Made by a program: the position numbers and the translations under genes. A DNA stretch of 64,000 bases from Micromonospora siamensis (GTDB lineage Bacteria; Actinomycetota; Actinomycetes; Mycobacteriales; Micromonosporaceae), in assembly GCF_900090305.1 (NCBI RefSeq), contig NZ_LT607751.1:3658001-3722000 (forward strand). Reading direction: 5' to 3'. Under the pieces are notes generated by a model, which was given only the letters and a program-made list of their open reading frames with translations, did not search any database and was not told where the DNA came from. The first letter of the stretch is position 1. Each line of letters starts with the position of its first letter. Below, in pieces: positions 16,532-25,128 of the stretch.

Positions 16532-16548
16532 TTCGTTCCGGGGCGCCG

Positions 16549-17124
16549 TCAGGACGGGCGGGCCCGCACGTGCAGCCGTTCGCCCTGCGGCCCGAACAGG
16601 CTCAGCACCTCCGCCGGCCGCGGATCGGGGTTGGCGACGGCGTGCGGCAGTCGGGTGTCGAACTCGGCGACCTCGCCCTCGGTGAGCAGCAGGTCGTGGT
16701 CGCCCAGCAGCAGCCGGACCCGCCCCGACAGCACGTACAGCCACTCGTGGCCCTCGTGGGTCTGCGGTTGCGGGTCGGCGGGGGTGTGCTGCGGGAAGAT
16801 CTGCTTGAAGGCGCGTACGCCGCCGGGGCGGCGGGTCAGCGGCAGGAACGTGATCCCGTGTCGCACGATCGGGCGGGGACGCACCCGTGGGTCCCCGACC
16901 GTTGGGGCGCCGACCAGCTCGTCCAGGGGCACCTGGTGGGCGCGGGCCAGGGGCAGCAGCAGTTCCAGGGTGGGCCGTCGGCCGCCGGACTCCAGCCGGG
17001 ACAGGGTGCTCACCGAGATGCCGGTCAGCTCGGACAACTCGGTCAGGGTGGTGCCGCGTCGGCGGCGCAGCTCCCGCAGTCGGGCCCCGACCGCCGCCAG
17101 CACCGCCGCCTCGTCGTTTGCCAT
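16549..17124 (-). CDS. XRE family regulator with C-terminal cupin
   Basis: 191-residue transcription factor. The HTH_XRE domain spans about residues 10-65 (ELSELTGISVSTLSRLESG) and the C-terminal cupin domain about 110-185 (HEGHEWLYVLSGRV, then EGEVAEFDTRLPHAVAN). This architecture is the SutR/PuuR-like class that senses small metabolites. The ATG follows a TATCTT -10 by seven bases on the minus strand, so leaderless. A perfect 7-6-7 inverted repeat overlaps this promoter. It is divergent from the oxidoreductase/methyltransferase fusion, its most likely target. Confidence 0.92.
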   Translation of the reverse strand: MANDEAAVLAAVGARLRELRRRRGTTLTELSELTGISVSTLSRLESGGRRPTLELLLPLARAHQVPLDELVGAPTVGDPRVRPRPIVRHGITFLPLTRRPGGVRAFKQIFPQHTPADPQPQTHEGHEWLYVLSGRVRLLLGDHDLLLTEGEVAEFDTRLPHAVANPDPRPAEVLSLFGPQGERLHVRARPS

Positions 17125-17125
17125 A

Positions 17126-17145
17126 CCGGCAAAGATACTTGCCGG
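17126..17145. promoter_or_regulatory. Operator for XRE-cupin regulator
   Basis: Perfect inverted repeat CCGGCAA-AGATAC-TTGCCGG immediately upstream of the regulator start, overlapping its -10 region. It would allow autorepression and could also control the divergent gene starting at 17203. Confidence 0.6.
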
Positions 17146-17202
17146 CCGGATCGGGGTCGGCGGATCGTGGGCGGCGACGGCGAGACGACGAAGGGTGCCG
17201 AC

Positions 17203-18774
17203 GTGGACGACAGGTACGACGTGGTGGTCATCGGTGGTGGCGCGGCGGGGCTGGCCGGGGCGCTGACCCTGGCCCGGGCCCGCCGCACGGTGCTGGTCAT
17301 CGACGCGGGACAGCCCCGCAACGCCCCCGCCGCCGGGGTGCACAACCTGCTCGGCCACGACGGGACGCCGCCGGCGCGCCTGTACGAGGCGGGCCGCGCG
17401 GAGGTGACCCGGTACGGCGGGCACCTGGTCGACGGCACGGCCGAGCAGGCCACCGCCGACGGCGACGGTTTCCGGGTGCGGCTGTCCGACGGGCGGGACG
17501 TGCACGCCCGCCGGCTGCTGGTCACCACCGGTGGAGTCGACGAGCTGCCCGACGTGCCCGGCCTCGCGGCGCGGTGGGGACGCGACGTGCTGCACTGCCC
17601 GTACTGCCACGGCTTCGAGGTCCGCGACCGGCGGATCGGGGTGCTGGCCGCCGGGCCGCTCGGCGTGCACCAGGCGCTGCTGTGGCGGCAGTGGAGCCCG
17701 CACGTCATCCTGCTGACCCACGACGGCCCCACGCCCGACCCGGAGCAGGTCGAGCGGCTCGCCGCCCGCGGGATCGCCGTCGTGCCCGGCCCGGTCACCG
17801 CCGTGCGCACCGACGACGACACCCTCACCGGTGTGCTGCTCGCCGACGGCGACCGCGTCGCCCTGGACGCCCTGGCCGTCGCCGCCCGGCTGCACGCCCG
17901 CTCCGTCGTGCTGACCGGGCTCGGCCTGACCCCGGTCGACGTCGAGCTGGCCGGGCAGGTGGTCGGCGCGCAGATCCCCGCCGACCCGACCGGCGCCACC
18001 ACGGTGCCCGGCGTGTGGGTGGCCGGCAACGTCGCCGACCTGCGCGCGCAGGTGGCCACCGCCGCGGCCGCCGGGATGACCGCCGGTGCCGCGATCAACG
18101 CCGACCTGGTCGACGCGGACACCCGCGACGCCGTGGCCGCGCACCGGCGGCTGCGCGCCACCATGCACGAACGCGACACCTGGGAGGAGCGCTACCGGTC
18201 CCGGCCGGCGGTGTGGAGCGGCCGCCCCAACCCGCAGCTGGTCGCCGAGGCGGCCGACCTGCCCGCCGGGCGGGCCCTCGACGTGGGCTGCGGGGAGGGC
18301 GCCGACGCCGTGTGGCTGGCCGGGCGCGGCTGGCAGGTCACCGCCGTCGACCTGGCCGAGGTCGCCGTGGCGCGGGCCGCCGGTCACGCCACCGACGCCG
18401 GGGTCGCCGACCGCACCACCTTCATCCAGGCCGACCTGCGGCACGAGCCGCTGCCCGGCACCGGCTACGACCTGGTCACCGCCCAGTACGTGCACCTGCC
18501 CGCCGAGCAGCAGCGCGAACTGTGGCAACGGCTGGCCGACGCGGTCGCCCCCGGCGGCACCCTGCTCATCGTCGGGCACCACCCGGCGGACCTGCGGACC
18601 GGGGTGCGCCGCCCGCACCTGCCGGAGCTGATGTTCACCGCCGCGCAGGTCGCCGACACCCTCGACCCGCACCGGTGGGCGGTGACCGCCGAGGACCGGC
18701 CGCGGGAGATCACCGACCACGACGGGCGGGCCGCCACCGTACGCGACGCCGTGCTGGTCGCCCGGCGGCGCTGA
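17203..18774 (+). CDS. Thioredoxin-reductase-like flavoprotein fused to SAM methyltransferase
   Basis: 523-residue two-domain protein. Residues 1-305 form a class II pyridine-nucleotide/FAD reductase, with FAD motif GGGAAG at 11-16, redox-type CPYC at 132-135 and an FAD-closing GVWVAGNVAD block near 270. The second nucleotide motif is degenerate (AAGPLGV). Residues 325-523 form a class I methyltransferase, with SAM motif LDVGCGEGADAVWLA from 359 and a metal-resistance-type TehB-like look. GTG at 17203 has AAGGG upstream. Such fusions occur in actinomycetes. A role in detoxifying a thiol-reactive or metalloid compound is inference. Confidence 0.88.
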   Translation: MDDRYDVVVIGGGAAGLAGALTLARARRTVLVIDAGQPRNAPAAGVHNLLGHDGTPPARLYEAGRAEVTRYGGHLVDGTAEQATADGDGFRVRLSDGRDVHARRLLVTTGGVDELPDVPGLAARWGRDVLHCPYCHGFEVRDRRIGVLAAGPLGVHQALLWRQWSPHVILLTHDGPTPDPEQVERLAARGIAVVPGPVTAVRTDDDTLTGVLLADGDRVALDALAVAARLHARSVVLTGLGLTPVDVELAGQVVGAQIPADPTGATTVPGVWVAGNVADLRAQVATAAAAGMTAGAAINADLVDADTRDAVAAHRRLRATMHERDTWEERYRSRPAVWSGRPNPQLVAEAADLPAGRALDVGCGEGADAVWLAGRGWQVTAVDLAEVAVARAAGHATDAGVADRTTFIQADLRHEPLPGTGYDLVTAQYVHLPAEQQRELWQRLADAVAPGGTLLIVGHHPADLRTGVRRPHLPELMFTAAQVADTLDPHRWAVTAEDRPREITDHDGRAATVRDAVLVARRR

Positions 18775-18799
18775 CCGCCGTCGCCGCCGCCCCGACCCC

Positions 18800-19435
18800 T
18801 CAGCGGCGGATCACGCCGAGGTCGGTGGCGGTGGCGACCGCGGCGGTACGCGAGTCGACGCCGAGCTTGGCGTAGATCCGCGCCAGATGGGACTTGACGG
18901 TGCCCTCGGTGAGGTGGAGTCGCCGCCCGATCCCGCGGTTCGACAGGCCCTCGGCGACCAGGGTGAGCACCTCCGTCTCGCGTCGGGTCAGGGCGGTCGC
19001 CGGGGCGCGCAGCCGGTTCATCAGCCGGTCGGCGACGGCCGGCGCCAGCGTGGTGCGGCCGGCCGCCGCCGTGCGCACGGCGGCGGCCAGTTCCTCGGGC
19101 GGGGCGTCCTTGAGCAGGTAGCCGGTGGCGCCGGCTTCGATGGCGGGCAGGGTGTCGGCGTCGGAGTCGTAGGTGGTGACGATCAGCACCCGGGGGGCGC
19201 CGGGGCGGGCGGTGATGGCGGCGGTGGCCTCGGCGCCGGTCATGCCCCTGCCGAACCGCAGATCCATCAGCACGACGTCGATGTCGCCCTCGGCGGCGCG
19301 GGCGACGGCCTGTTCCGCCGTGGCGGCCTCGGCCACCACGAGCAGGCCGGCTTCGGTCTCCAGCACGGCGCGCAGCCCGGCCCGCACGACGGGATGGTCG
19401 TCGGCCAGCAGCAGGCGGATCTGTCCGGCCGTCAC
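18800..19435 (-). CDS. NarL/FixJ-type response regulator
   Basis: 211-residue response regulator. The receiver domain covers 1-125, with acidic pair D12/D13, phosphoacceptor D58 in VVLMDLRFG and K in LLKDAPPEE. The LuxR-type helix-turn-helix is at about 148-205 (LTRRETEVLTLVAEGLSNRGIG). The GTG overlaps the kinase stop by three bases, making a two-gene operon. The likely targets are the divergent ABC exporter genes at 20817-22609. Confidence 0.95.
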   Translation of the reverse strand: MTAGQIRLLLADDHPVVRAGLRAVLETEAGLLVVAEAATAEQAVARAAEGDIDVVLMDLRFGRGMTGAEATAAITARPGAPRVLIVTTYDSDADTLPAIEAGATGYLLKDAPPEELAAAVRTAAAGRTTLAPAVADRLMNRLRAPATALTRRETEVLTLVAEGLSNRGIGRRLHLTEGTVKSHLARIYAKLGVDSRTAAVATATDLGVIRR

Positions 19436-20649
19436 GGCCCGGCCTCGACCCTGACGTCGGGTGCGGGGTCGGTGACCGGGAGCCGCGCGCTGAGGGTGGT
19501 GCCGTGGCCGGGGGCGGACCGGACGGTGAAGGTGCCGCCCAGAGCACGTACCCGGGCCCGGGCGCCGGGCAGGCCGAAGCCGCCGCCGTCCGGATCGGCC
19601 GGGGGCGGTCGGCGCGGGTCGAAGCCGGTCCCGTCGTCGACGACGTCGAGGGCGACCTGGCCGTCCAGGTAGCCGAGGGTGACCTCGGCGGTGCTCGCGT
19701 CGGCGTGGCGGACCGCGTTGGCCAGGGCGGACTGGGCGACGCGCAGCAGGGCGACCTCGTGCGCGGTCGGCAGCGGCACCGGCTCCCCGGTCAGGTGGAA
19801 GTGGGCGTCGAGCCGGTCGCGGGCGCTGGTGGTGGCGCACAGCCGCCGCAGGGCGTCGGCGAGGGTGGTCCCTTCCAACGCGGGCGGGGTGAGGGCGGTG
19901 ACGAAGCGGCGGGCCTCGGCGAGGTTGTCCGCGGCGGCCTGGCGGGCCTGCTCCACGTAGCCGGCGGCGGCGCCGGAGGTGTCGGGCAGCGTGCGTCCGG
20001 CGGCGCGCAGCAGCAACTGGATGCTGGACAGCCCCTGGGCGAGGGTGTCGTGGATCTCCCGGGCGAGGCGTTCACGTTCCGCCAGCACACCGGCGGCGTG
20101 CTGGGCGGCGGCCAGGTCCGCGCGGGCGACGGTGAGCTCCTCGATCAGCCGCCGGCGTCGCTCACTCTCCCGGTACAGGGCCTGGTAACTCCACACCACC
20201 GCCACCGCCACCGCCGCGCCCAGGGCCGGACCGACCACGGTGCCCGCACCCCACCCGCCCTGGTGGGCGGCGGAGGCGAGGATCGCCGCGAGCGTGGTGA
20301 CGGCGACCGCCGCCAGGCCGGCCCGGCGCGGCAGGACGTGCAGGTGGAGGAAGTACAGGGGGAAGGCCAGCCACACCCCGTCGGCGGAGAGCACCAGCAG
20401 CACCACCCACACCGCGCCCACGGCGACCAGCCACCAGAGCACGGCGCGGTGGCCGGCCCCGCCGCGGCGCAGCAGCCCGCCCGCCGCGTACGCCAGGGCC
20501 AGCGCCGCGGCGGCGGCGACGACGCCGGGCGCGCGCGGGTCGGCGTCGACCACGGCCCGGCCGGCGGCCAGCCCGAGGAGCCCGACCATCAGCAGGTGCA
20601 GGCACCAGGCCAGGGTCCGGGCGCCCGAGGTGGCGGCGGTCGTGTTCAC
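19432..20649 (-). CDS. Sensor histidine kinase (DesK/HisKA_3 type)
   Basis: 405-residue membrane kinase. Five or six hydrophobic helices occupy residues 12-155, with little extracellular loop, suggesting intramembrane sensing. A short coiled-coil linker is followed by the HisKA_3 motif REIHDTLAQGLSSIQ with phosphorylatable H200. A C-terminal HATPase carries DDGTGFDP and GGGFGLPGAR. GTG at 20649 follows GAGGGACC and was preferred to upstream starts. Such intramembrane kinases next to ABC exporters usually respond to envelope stress or antibiotics. Confidence 0.94.
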   Translation of the reverse strand: MNTTAATSGARTLAWCLHLLMVGLLGLAAGRAVVDADPRAPGVVAAAAALALAYAAGGLLRRGGAGHRAVLWWLVAVGAVWVVLLVLSADGVWLAFPLYFLHLHVLPRRAGLAAVAVTTLAAILASAAHQGGWGAGTVVGPALGAAVAVAVVWSYQALYRESERRRRLIEELTVARADLAAAQHAAGVLAERERLAREIHDTLAQGLSSIQLLLRAAGRTLPDTSGAAAGYVEQARQAAADNLAEARRFVTALTPPALEGTTLADALRRLCATTSARDRLDAHFHLTGEPVPLPTAHEVALLRVAQSALANAVRHADASTAEVTLGYLDGQVALDVVDDGTGFDPRRPPPADPDGGGFGLPGARARVRALGGTFTVRSAPGHGTTLSARLPVTDPAPDVRVEAGP

Positions 20650-20769
20650 GGTCCCTCCAGCGTAGGCGCCGGTCACCGGATCTCCCTCTGCCGAAAGATG
20701 CAAGTCGGCTGCCGCCGTTCGACCCGCGAAGTACCGTCGCCGGCCAGATGTTCCCGGCGGCCCGCCCGG

Positions 20770-20800
20770 CGACGGTGGAGGGACACCGCTTCCACCGTCG
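20770..20800. promoter_or_regulatory. Inverted repeat upstream of ABC permease
   Basis: Perfect 10-base arms CGACGGTGGA and TCCACCGTCG separated by 11 bases, about one helical turn. It ends 16 bases before the chosen permease start. It is a candidate binding site for the divergent response regulator, or a leader hairpin. Confidence 0.5.
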
Positions 20801-20816
20801 AAAGGGCCACCCCGTC

Positions 20817-21905
20817 GTGTTTGTCGCCTGGAGAGACCTGCGGTTCGCCCGCGGGCGCTTCGCCCTGATGGGGGCCGTCATCGCGCTCATCAGCGCACTG
20901 GTCGGGCTGGTGTCCGGCCTCACCGCCGGCCTGGCCCGGGACAATGTCTCCGCGATCACCGGCCTGCCCGCCGACCGGATCGCCTTCGGCCCGTCCGGCG
21001 ACGGCCAGGGCCCGTCGTACGCCGACTCCTCGGTCACCGAACGGCAGTGGCGGCGGTGGGCCGCGGCCCCCGGCGTGACCCGGGCGGAACCGCTGGGCAT
21101 CACCACCACCAGGGCCACCGCCGGCGGCACGACCGTCGGCGTGACCGTCTTCGGCGTACGTCCCGGATCCGCGCTGGCGCCCGACGGCGGCACGATCGAC
21201 GACCGGTCGGTGGTGCTCTCCGGACCCGCCGCCGAGGACCTCGGCGTACGGGCCGGTGACGCCGTCGACCTCGCCGGGCGGGCGCTGACCGTCGCCGCCG
21301 TCCGGGGCGACGCCTCCTACAGCCACACCCCGGTGGTCTGGACCAGCCTCGACACGTGGCGGGCGGCCGCGCCTCCGACCGCCGCCGGCGAGGGCCGCAC
21401 CGCCACCGTCGTCGCCCTGGACGTCACCTCCGACGCCGACGTCGAGGCCACCGACGCCGCCGTCGGCACCCGGAGCGTCCCGCTGTCGGAGTCGCTGTCC
21501 GCGGTCGGCTCCTACCCGGCCGAGAACGGTTCCCTGCAGCTGATGCGGGGCTTCCTGTTCGTCATCGCCGCCCTGGTCATCGGGGCCTTCTTCAGCGTGT
21601 GGACCATCCAGCGCAGCGCGGACCTGGCTGTGCTCAAGGCCCTGGGCGCCGCCACGGCGAACCTGCTGCGTGACGCGCTCGGCCAGGCCGTCGTCCTGCT
21701 CGGCGTCGGCACCGCCGCCGGCACCGCCGTCGCCGTCGCCGTCGGCGCCCTGGTCACCGCCGCGGCCGTGCCGTTCCGGCTCACCCCCGCCACGGTCCTC
21801 GCACCCGCCGCCGTCATCGTCGTCCTCGGCGCGCTGGGGGCGGCCCTGTCCATCGGACGGATCACCTCCGTCGACCCGCTGACCGCCCTGGGGAGCGCCC
21901 GATGA
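20817..21905 (+). CDS. FtsX-like ABC transporter permease
   Basis: 362-residue permease of the MacB/FtsX type. One N-terminal helix (about residues 18-42) is followed by a large extracytoplasmic domain (about 45-235, MacB-PCD-like) and three C-terminal helices (about 246-270, 290-322, 330-350), with GAFFSVWTIQRSADLAVLKAL as the typical coupling segment. GTG at 20817 is chosen because the alternative ATG at 20748 would place coding sequence over a perfect inverted repeat. The stop overlaps the ATPase start. Confidence 0.9.
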   Translation: MFVAWRDLRFARGRFALMGAVIALISALVGLVSGLTAGLARDNVSAITGLPADRIAFGPSGDGQGPSYADSSVTERQWRRWAAAPGVTRAEPLGITTTRATAGGTTVGVTVFGVRPGSALAPDGGTIDDRSVVLSGPAAEDLGVRAGDAVDLAGRALTVAAVRGDASYSHTPVVWTSLDTWRAAAPPTAAGEGRTATVVALDVTSDADVEATDAAVGTRSVPLSESLSAVGSYPAENGSLQLMRGFLFVIAALVIGAFFSVWTIQRSADLAVLKALGAATANLLRDALGQAVVLLGVGTAAGTAVAVAVGALVTAAAVPFRLTPATVLAPAAVIVVLGALGAALSIGRITSVDPLTALGSAR

Positions 21906-22609
21906 GCCTCAACCTGACCGACGTCACCCTCACCTACCCCGACGGCGCTGGCCGGCTGACCGCCCTCGATCACGTCACCCTCGACGTCCCCCGGGGCACC
22001 CTCACCGCCGTGGTCGGCCCCTCCGGCTCCGGCAAGTCCAGCCTCCTCGCCGTCGCCGCGACCCTCGTCACCCCCGACGCCGGCACCGTGACCATCGACG
22101 GCACCCCCACCACCGGCATGAGCCGGGCCGAACTGACCGGCCTGCGTCGCCACCGCATCGGCATCGTCTTCCAGCAGCCGAACCTGCTGCCCGCCCTCAC
22201 CGCCGTCGAACAACTCCAGGTCATGGCCCACCTGGGCGGGCGCTCCGCCGCCCACGCCCGGTCGCGGGCCATCGACCTGCTGCACGCCGTCGGCCTCGCC
22301 GACCAGGCCGGAAGGCGCCCCCACCAGCTCTCCGGCGGCCAACGCCAGCGGGTCAACATCGCCCGGGCCCTGATGAACGAGCCCACCGTCCTGCTGGTCG
22401 ACGAGCCCACCAGCGCCCTCGACCACGAGCGCGGCGCCGCGGTGGTCGACCTGATCACCCGCCTCACCCACCGGCAGGCGACCGCCACCGTCCTGGTCAC
22501 CCACGACCGCACCCACCTCACCGCCGTCGACCGGGTCGTGCAGGTCCACGACGGCCGGCTGAGCGCCGCGGCACCCGGCACGTACGCCGGCGGCGTCGGG
22601 TGCGGGTAG
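21902..22609 (+). CDS. ABC transporter ATP-binding protein
   Basis: 235-residue ATPase of the LolD/MacB class. Walker A is GPSGSGKSS (about residues 40-48), the Q-loop is in FQQPNLLPALT, the signature is LSGGQRQRV and Walker B is VLLVDEPTSALD. It partners the FtsX-like permease encoded just upstream with a four-base overlap. The two form an exporter, probably for a lipid, peptide or antibiotic, under the divergent two-component system. Confidence 0.96.
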   Translation: MSLNLTDVTLTYPDGAGRLTALDHVTLDVPRGTLTAVVGPSGSGKSSLLAVAATLVTPDAGTVTIDGTPTTGMSRAELTGLRRHRIGIVFQQPNLLPALTAVEQLQVMAHLGGRSAAHARSRAIDLLHAVGLADQAGRRPHQLSGGQRQRVNIARALMNEPTVLLVDEPTSALDHERGAAVVDLITRLTHRQATATVLVTHDRTHLTAVDRVVQVHDGRLSAAAPGTYAGGVGCG

Positions 22610-22639
22610 CCTTCGGCCCGTGATCGTGGTGAGGTGCCG

Positions 22640-24238
22640 GTGACGACGCTCGACCGGGAACAGACCCCTACCCCCGCCGAGGTGACCGCCGGCGCGCCCG
22701 GGCGGCCCCTGCCGCTGCGCGCGGCCGTGCCCCTGGCAGTGGTCGCCGGGCTGGCGATGCTGGCCGCGTTCCCCCCGTACGGGCTGTGGCCGTTGGCGCC
22801 CGTCGGGGTCGCCCTGCTGGCCGCCGCCGTGCACCGGCGTCGGCTGCGGGCCGGCGCCGGGCTGGGTTTCCTGGCCGGGGTGGCGCTGTTCGCGCCGATG
22901 CTGGAGTGGACCAACCTGCACACCGGCTACCTGCCGTGGCTGCTGTTGTCGCTGTTGCAGGCGGGCTACCTGGCGCTGCTGGGGGCGGCGACGGCGTGGG
23001 TGTCGCCGCTGGCGGACCGGTGGCGCGCCGCCTGGCCGGTGCTGACCGGGCTGCTGTGGGTGGGGCAGGAGGCGCTGCGTGACCGCACCCCGTTCGGCGG
23101 GTTCCCGTGGGGTCGGCTGGCGTTCAGCCAGGACGGCTCGCCGCTGCTGCCGCTGGCCGCCCTCGGCGGCGCCCCGCTGGTCACGTTCGCGGTGGCGCTG
23201 CTCGGTGGCCTGCTGCTCACCGTCGCCTGGCGGCCCTGGCGCGACCGGCGGCAGGCGCGGGCGTGGCGGCCGGTCGCCGCCACCGTCGCCGCGCTGCTCG
23301 CGGTGACCGCCGCCGGGCTGCTCGTCCCCACCGGGGTACGCGGTGCCGGCGACGAGGTGACCGTGGCGATCGTGCAGGGCAACGTGCCCCGGCTGGGCCT
23401 GGACTTCAACGCCCAACGCCAGGCGGTGCTCAACAACCACGTCGACGCCACCCTGACCCTCGCCGGGCAGGTCGCCGCGGGCGCACAGCGCCGCCCCGAC
23501 CTGGTGGTGTGGCCGGAGAACTCCAGCGACATCGACCCGCTGCGCAACCCCGACGCGGGGGCGCGGATCAGTCAGGCCGCCGACGCGATCGGCGCGCCCA
23601 TCCTGGTCGGCGCGGTGCTGCTCGGCCCCGGCGCCGGGCAGGTCCGCAACGCCGGCCTGCTGTGGCGGCCGGGCACCGGCCCGGACCTGGATCAGCTGTA
23701 CACCAAGCGGCACCCGGTGCCGTTCGCCGAGTACGTGCCGCTGCGGGACATCGCCCGCCGGGTCAGCGCCGAGGTCGACCGGGTCCGCTCCGACTTCGTG
23801 CCCGGCACCACCCCCGGGGTGCTGCGTACCGGGCCGGCGGTGCTCGGCGACGTGATCTGCTTCGAGGTGGCCTACGACGGCATCGTCCGGGACACCGTCG
23901 TCGGTGGGGCGCAGCTGCTGGTGGTGCAGACCAACAACGCGACCTTCGACGCCGCCGAGGCGCGCCAGCAGTTGGCGATGGTCCGGTTGCGGGCCGTCGA
24001 GCACGGTCGCGCCGCGTTGATGGCCTCCACGGTCGGGGTGTCCGGGTTCGTTACCCCCGACGGCCGGGTATCCGGGGCAACCGGGTTCAACACCGCCGAG
24101 GTGGTGGTCCGGCAGATGCGCCTCGGTGACGGGCGCACCCCGGCCACCACGGTCGGGGTGTGGCCGGAGGTGGCCCTGTCGGCGCTCGCGGTCGCCGCGC
24201 TCCTGGGCGCGGCCGGGCTGCGCCGCCGGCGGGCCTGA
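22640..24238 (+). CDS. lnt: Apolipoprotein N-acyltransferase
   Basis: Integral membrane enzyme that adds the third acyl chain to lipoproteins. The 532 residues hold about six N-terminal helices (residues 25-215) and a periplasmic nitrilase domain (about 235-490). The catalytic triad elements are glutamate in VVWPENSSDID, lysine in YTKRHPVPFAEYVP and cysteine in DVICFEVAYDG. GTG at 22640 has a better spaced ribosome site than GTG at 22634. It is followed by the mannosyltransferase gene, as the two activities are linked in mycobacterial Ppm1, where they are fused. Confidence 0.92.
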   Translation: MTTLDREQTPTPAEVTAGAPGRPLPLRAAVPLAVVAGLAMLAAFPPYGLWPLAPVGVALLAAAVHRRRLRAGAGLGFLAGVALFAPMLEWTNLHTGYLPWLLLSLLQAGYLALLGAATAWVSPLADRWRAAWPVLTGLLWVGQEALRDRTPFGGFPWGRLAFSQDGSPLLPLAALGGAPLVTFAVALLGGLLLTVAWRPWRDRRQARAWRPVAATVAALLAVTAAGLLVPTGVRGAGDEVTVAIVQGNVPRLGLDFNAQRQAVLNNHVDATLTLAGQVAAGAQRRPDLVVWPENSSDIDPLRNPDAGARISQAADAIGAPILVGAVLLGPGAGQVRNAGLLWRPGTGPDLDQLYTKRHPVPFAEYVPLRDIARRVSAEVDRVRSDFVPGTTPGVLRTGPAVLGDVICFEVAYDGIVRDTVVGGAQLLVVQTNNATFDAAEARQQLAMVRLRAVEHGRAALMASTVGVSGFVTPDGRVSGATGFNTAEVVVRQMRLGDGRTPATTVGVWPEVALSALAVAALLGAAGLRRRRA

Positions 24239-24291
24239 ACCGCCACCGACCCGGGCGGACGTCGCGGGCCGGGCAGATGCGGAGGGCAGGC

Positions 24292-25077
24292 GTGAGCGGG
24301 GCGGAACCGAGGACCGGCCATCCCGGCGTGGGGCGGGTGCTGGTGGTCATCCCCACCTACAACGAGGCGGACAACGTCACCGACATCGTGGCGCGGGTCC
24401 GGCGGGCCGCCCCCGCGGTGGAGATCCTCGTCGCCGACGACAACAGCCCCGACGGCACCGGCGTCATCGCCGACGCGCTCGCCGACACCGACCCGGCGGT
24501 GCACGTGCTGCACCGGGAGGGCAAGCAGGGCCTCGGGGCGGCGTACCTGGCCGGTTTCGCCTGGGCACGCCAGCGCGGCTACGACGCGGTGGTGGAGATG
24601 GACGCCGACGGCTCGCACGCCCCGGAGGACCTGCCGGCGCTGCTGGCCGCCGCGGCGGACGCCGACGTGGTGATCGGCTCCCGGTGGACCCGCGGCGCGC
24701 GGGTGGTCAACTGGCCGCTGCGGCGGCTGCTGCTGTCGCGCTGCGGCAACCTGTACGCGCGGCTGGCGCTGGGCATGCCGGTCAGCGACGCCACCGGCGG
24801 CTACCGGGTGTACCGCACGGCCGCGCTGGAGGCCATCGACCTGGCGTCGGTCTGTTCCCAGGGCTACTCGTTCCAGGTGGAGTTGTCGCGGCTGGCCCAC
24901 CGGGCCGGGGTGCGGATCGTGGAGGTGCCGATCACCTTCGCCGAGCGGGAACGCGGGGACAGCAAGATGAGCCCGCTGATCGTGGCCGAGGCGCTGTGGC
25001 GGATCACCGGGTGGGCGGTGCAGGACCGGCGTACGGCGTGGCGGCGGGCCGGGCGAGCGCGGGCCCGGTGGCCGTGA
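24292..25077 (+). CDS. ppm1: Polyprenol monophosphomannose synthase
   Basis: 261-residue GT2 glycosyltransferase transferring mannose from GDP-mannose to polyprenyl phosphate, the donor for lipoglycans and protein O-mannosylation. Visible motifs are VVIPTYNEADN, ADDNSPDGTG and the metal-binding EMDADGSHAPED. A conserved late block is VEVPITFAERERGDSKMS. GTG at 24292 follows GGAGGG. No membrane helices are present, unlike the fused mycobacterial form. It lies 53 bases after lnt. Confidence 0.92.
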   Translation: MSGAEPRTGHPGVGRVLVVIPTYNEADNVTDIVARVRRAAPAVEILVADDNSPDGTGVIADALADTDPAVHVLHREGKQGLGAAYLAGFAWARQRGYDAVVEMDADGSHAPEDLPALLAAAADADVVIGSRWTRGARVVNWPLRRLLLSRCGNLYARLALGMPVSDATGGYRVYRTAALEAIDLASVCSQGYSFQVELSRLAHRAGVRIVEVPITFAERERGDSKMSPLIVAEALWRITGWAVQDRRTAWRRAGRARARWP

Positions 25078-25128
25078 GCGGCGCCGTGTCATGCTGGAGG
25101 TCAGCGGTCGTACGGCAGATGGGGTGAC

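Noticed and set aside
21512..24004. 830-residue minus-strand frame over the ABC ATPase and lnt
   Set aside because: Low-complexity shadow of genes with clear Walker and nitrilase motifs on the + strand.
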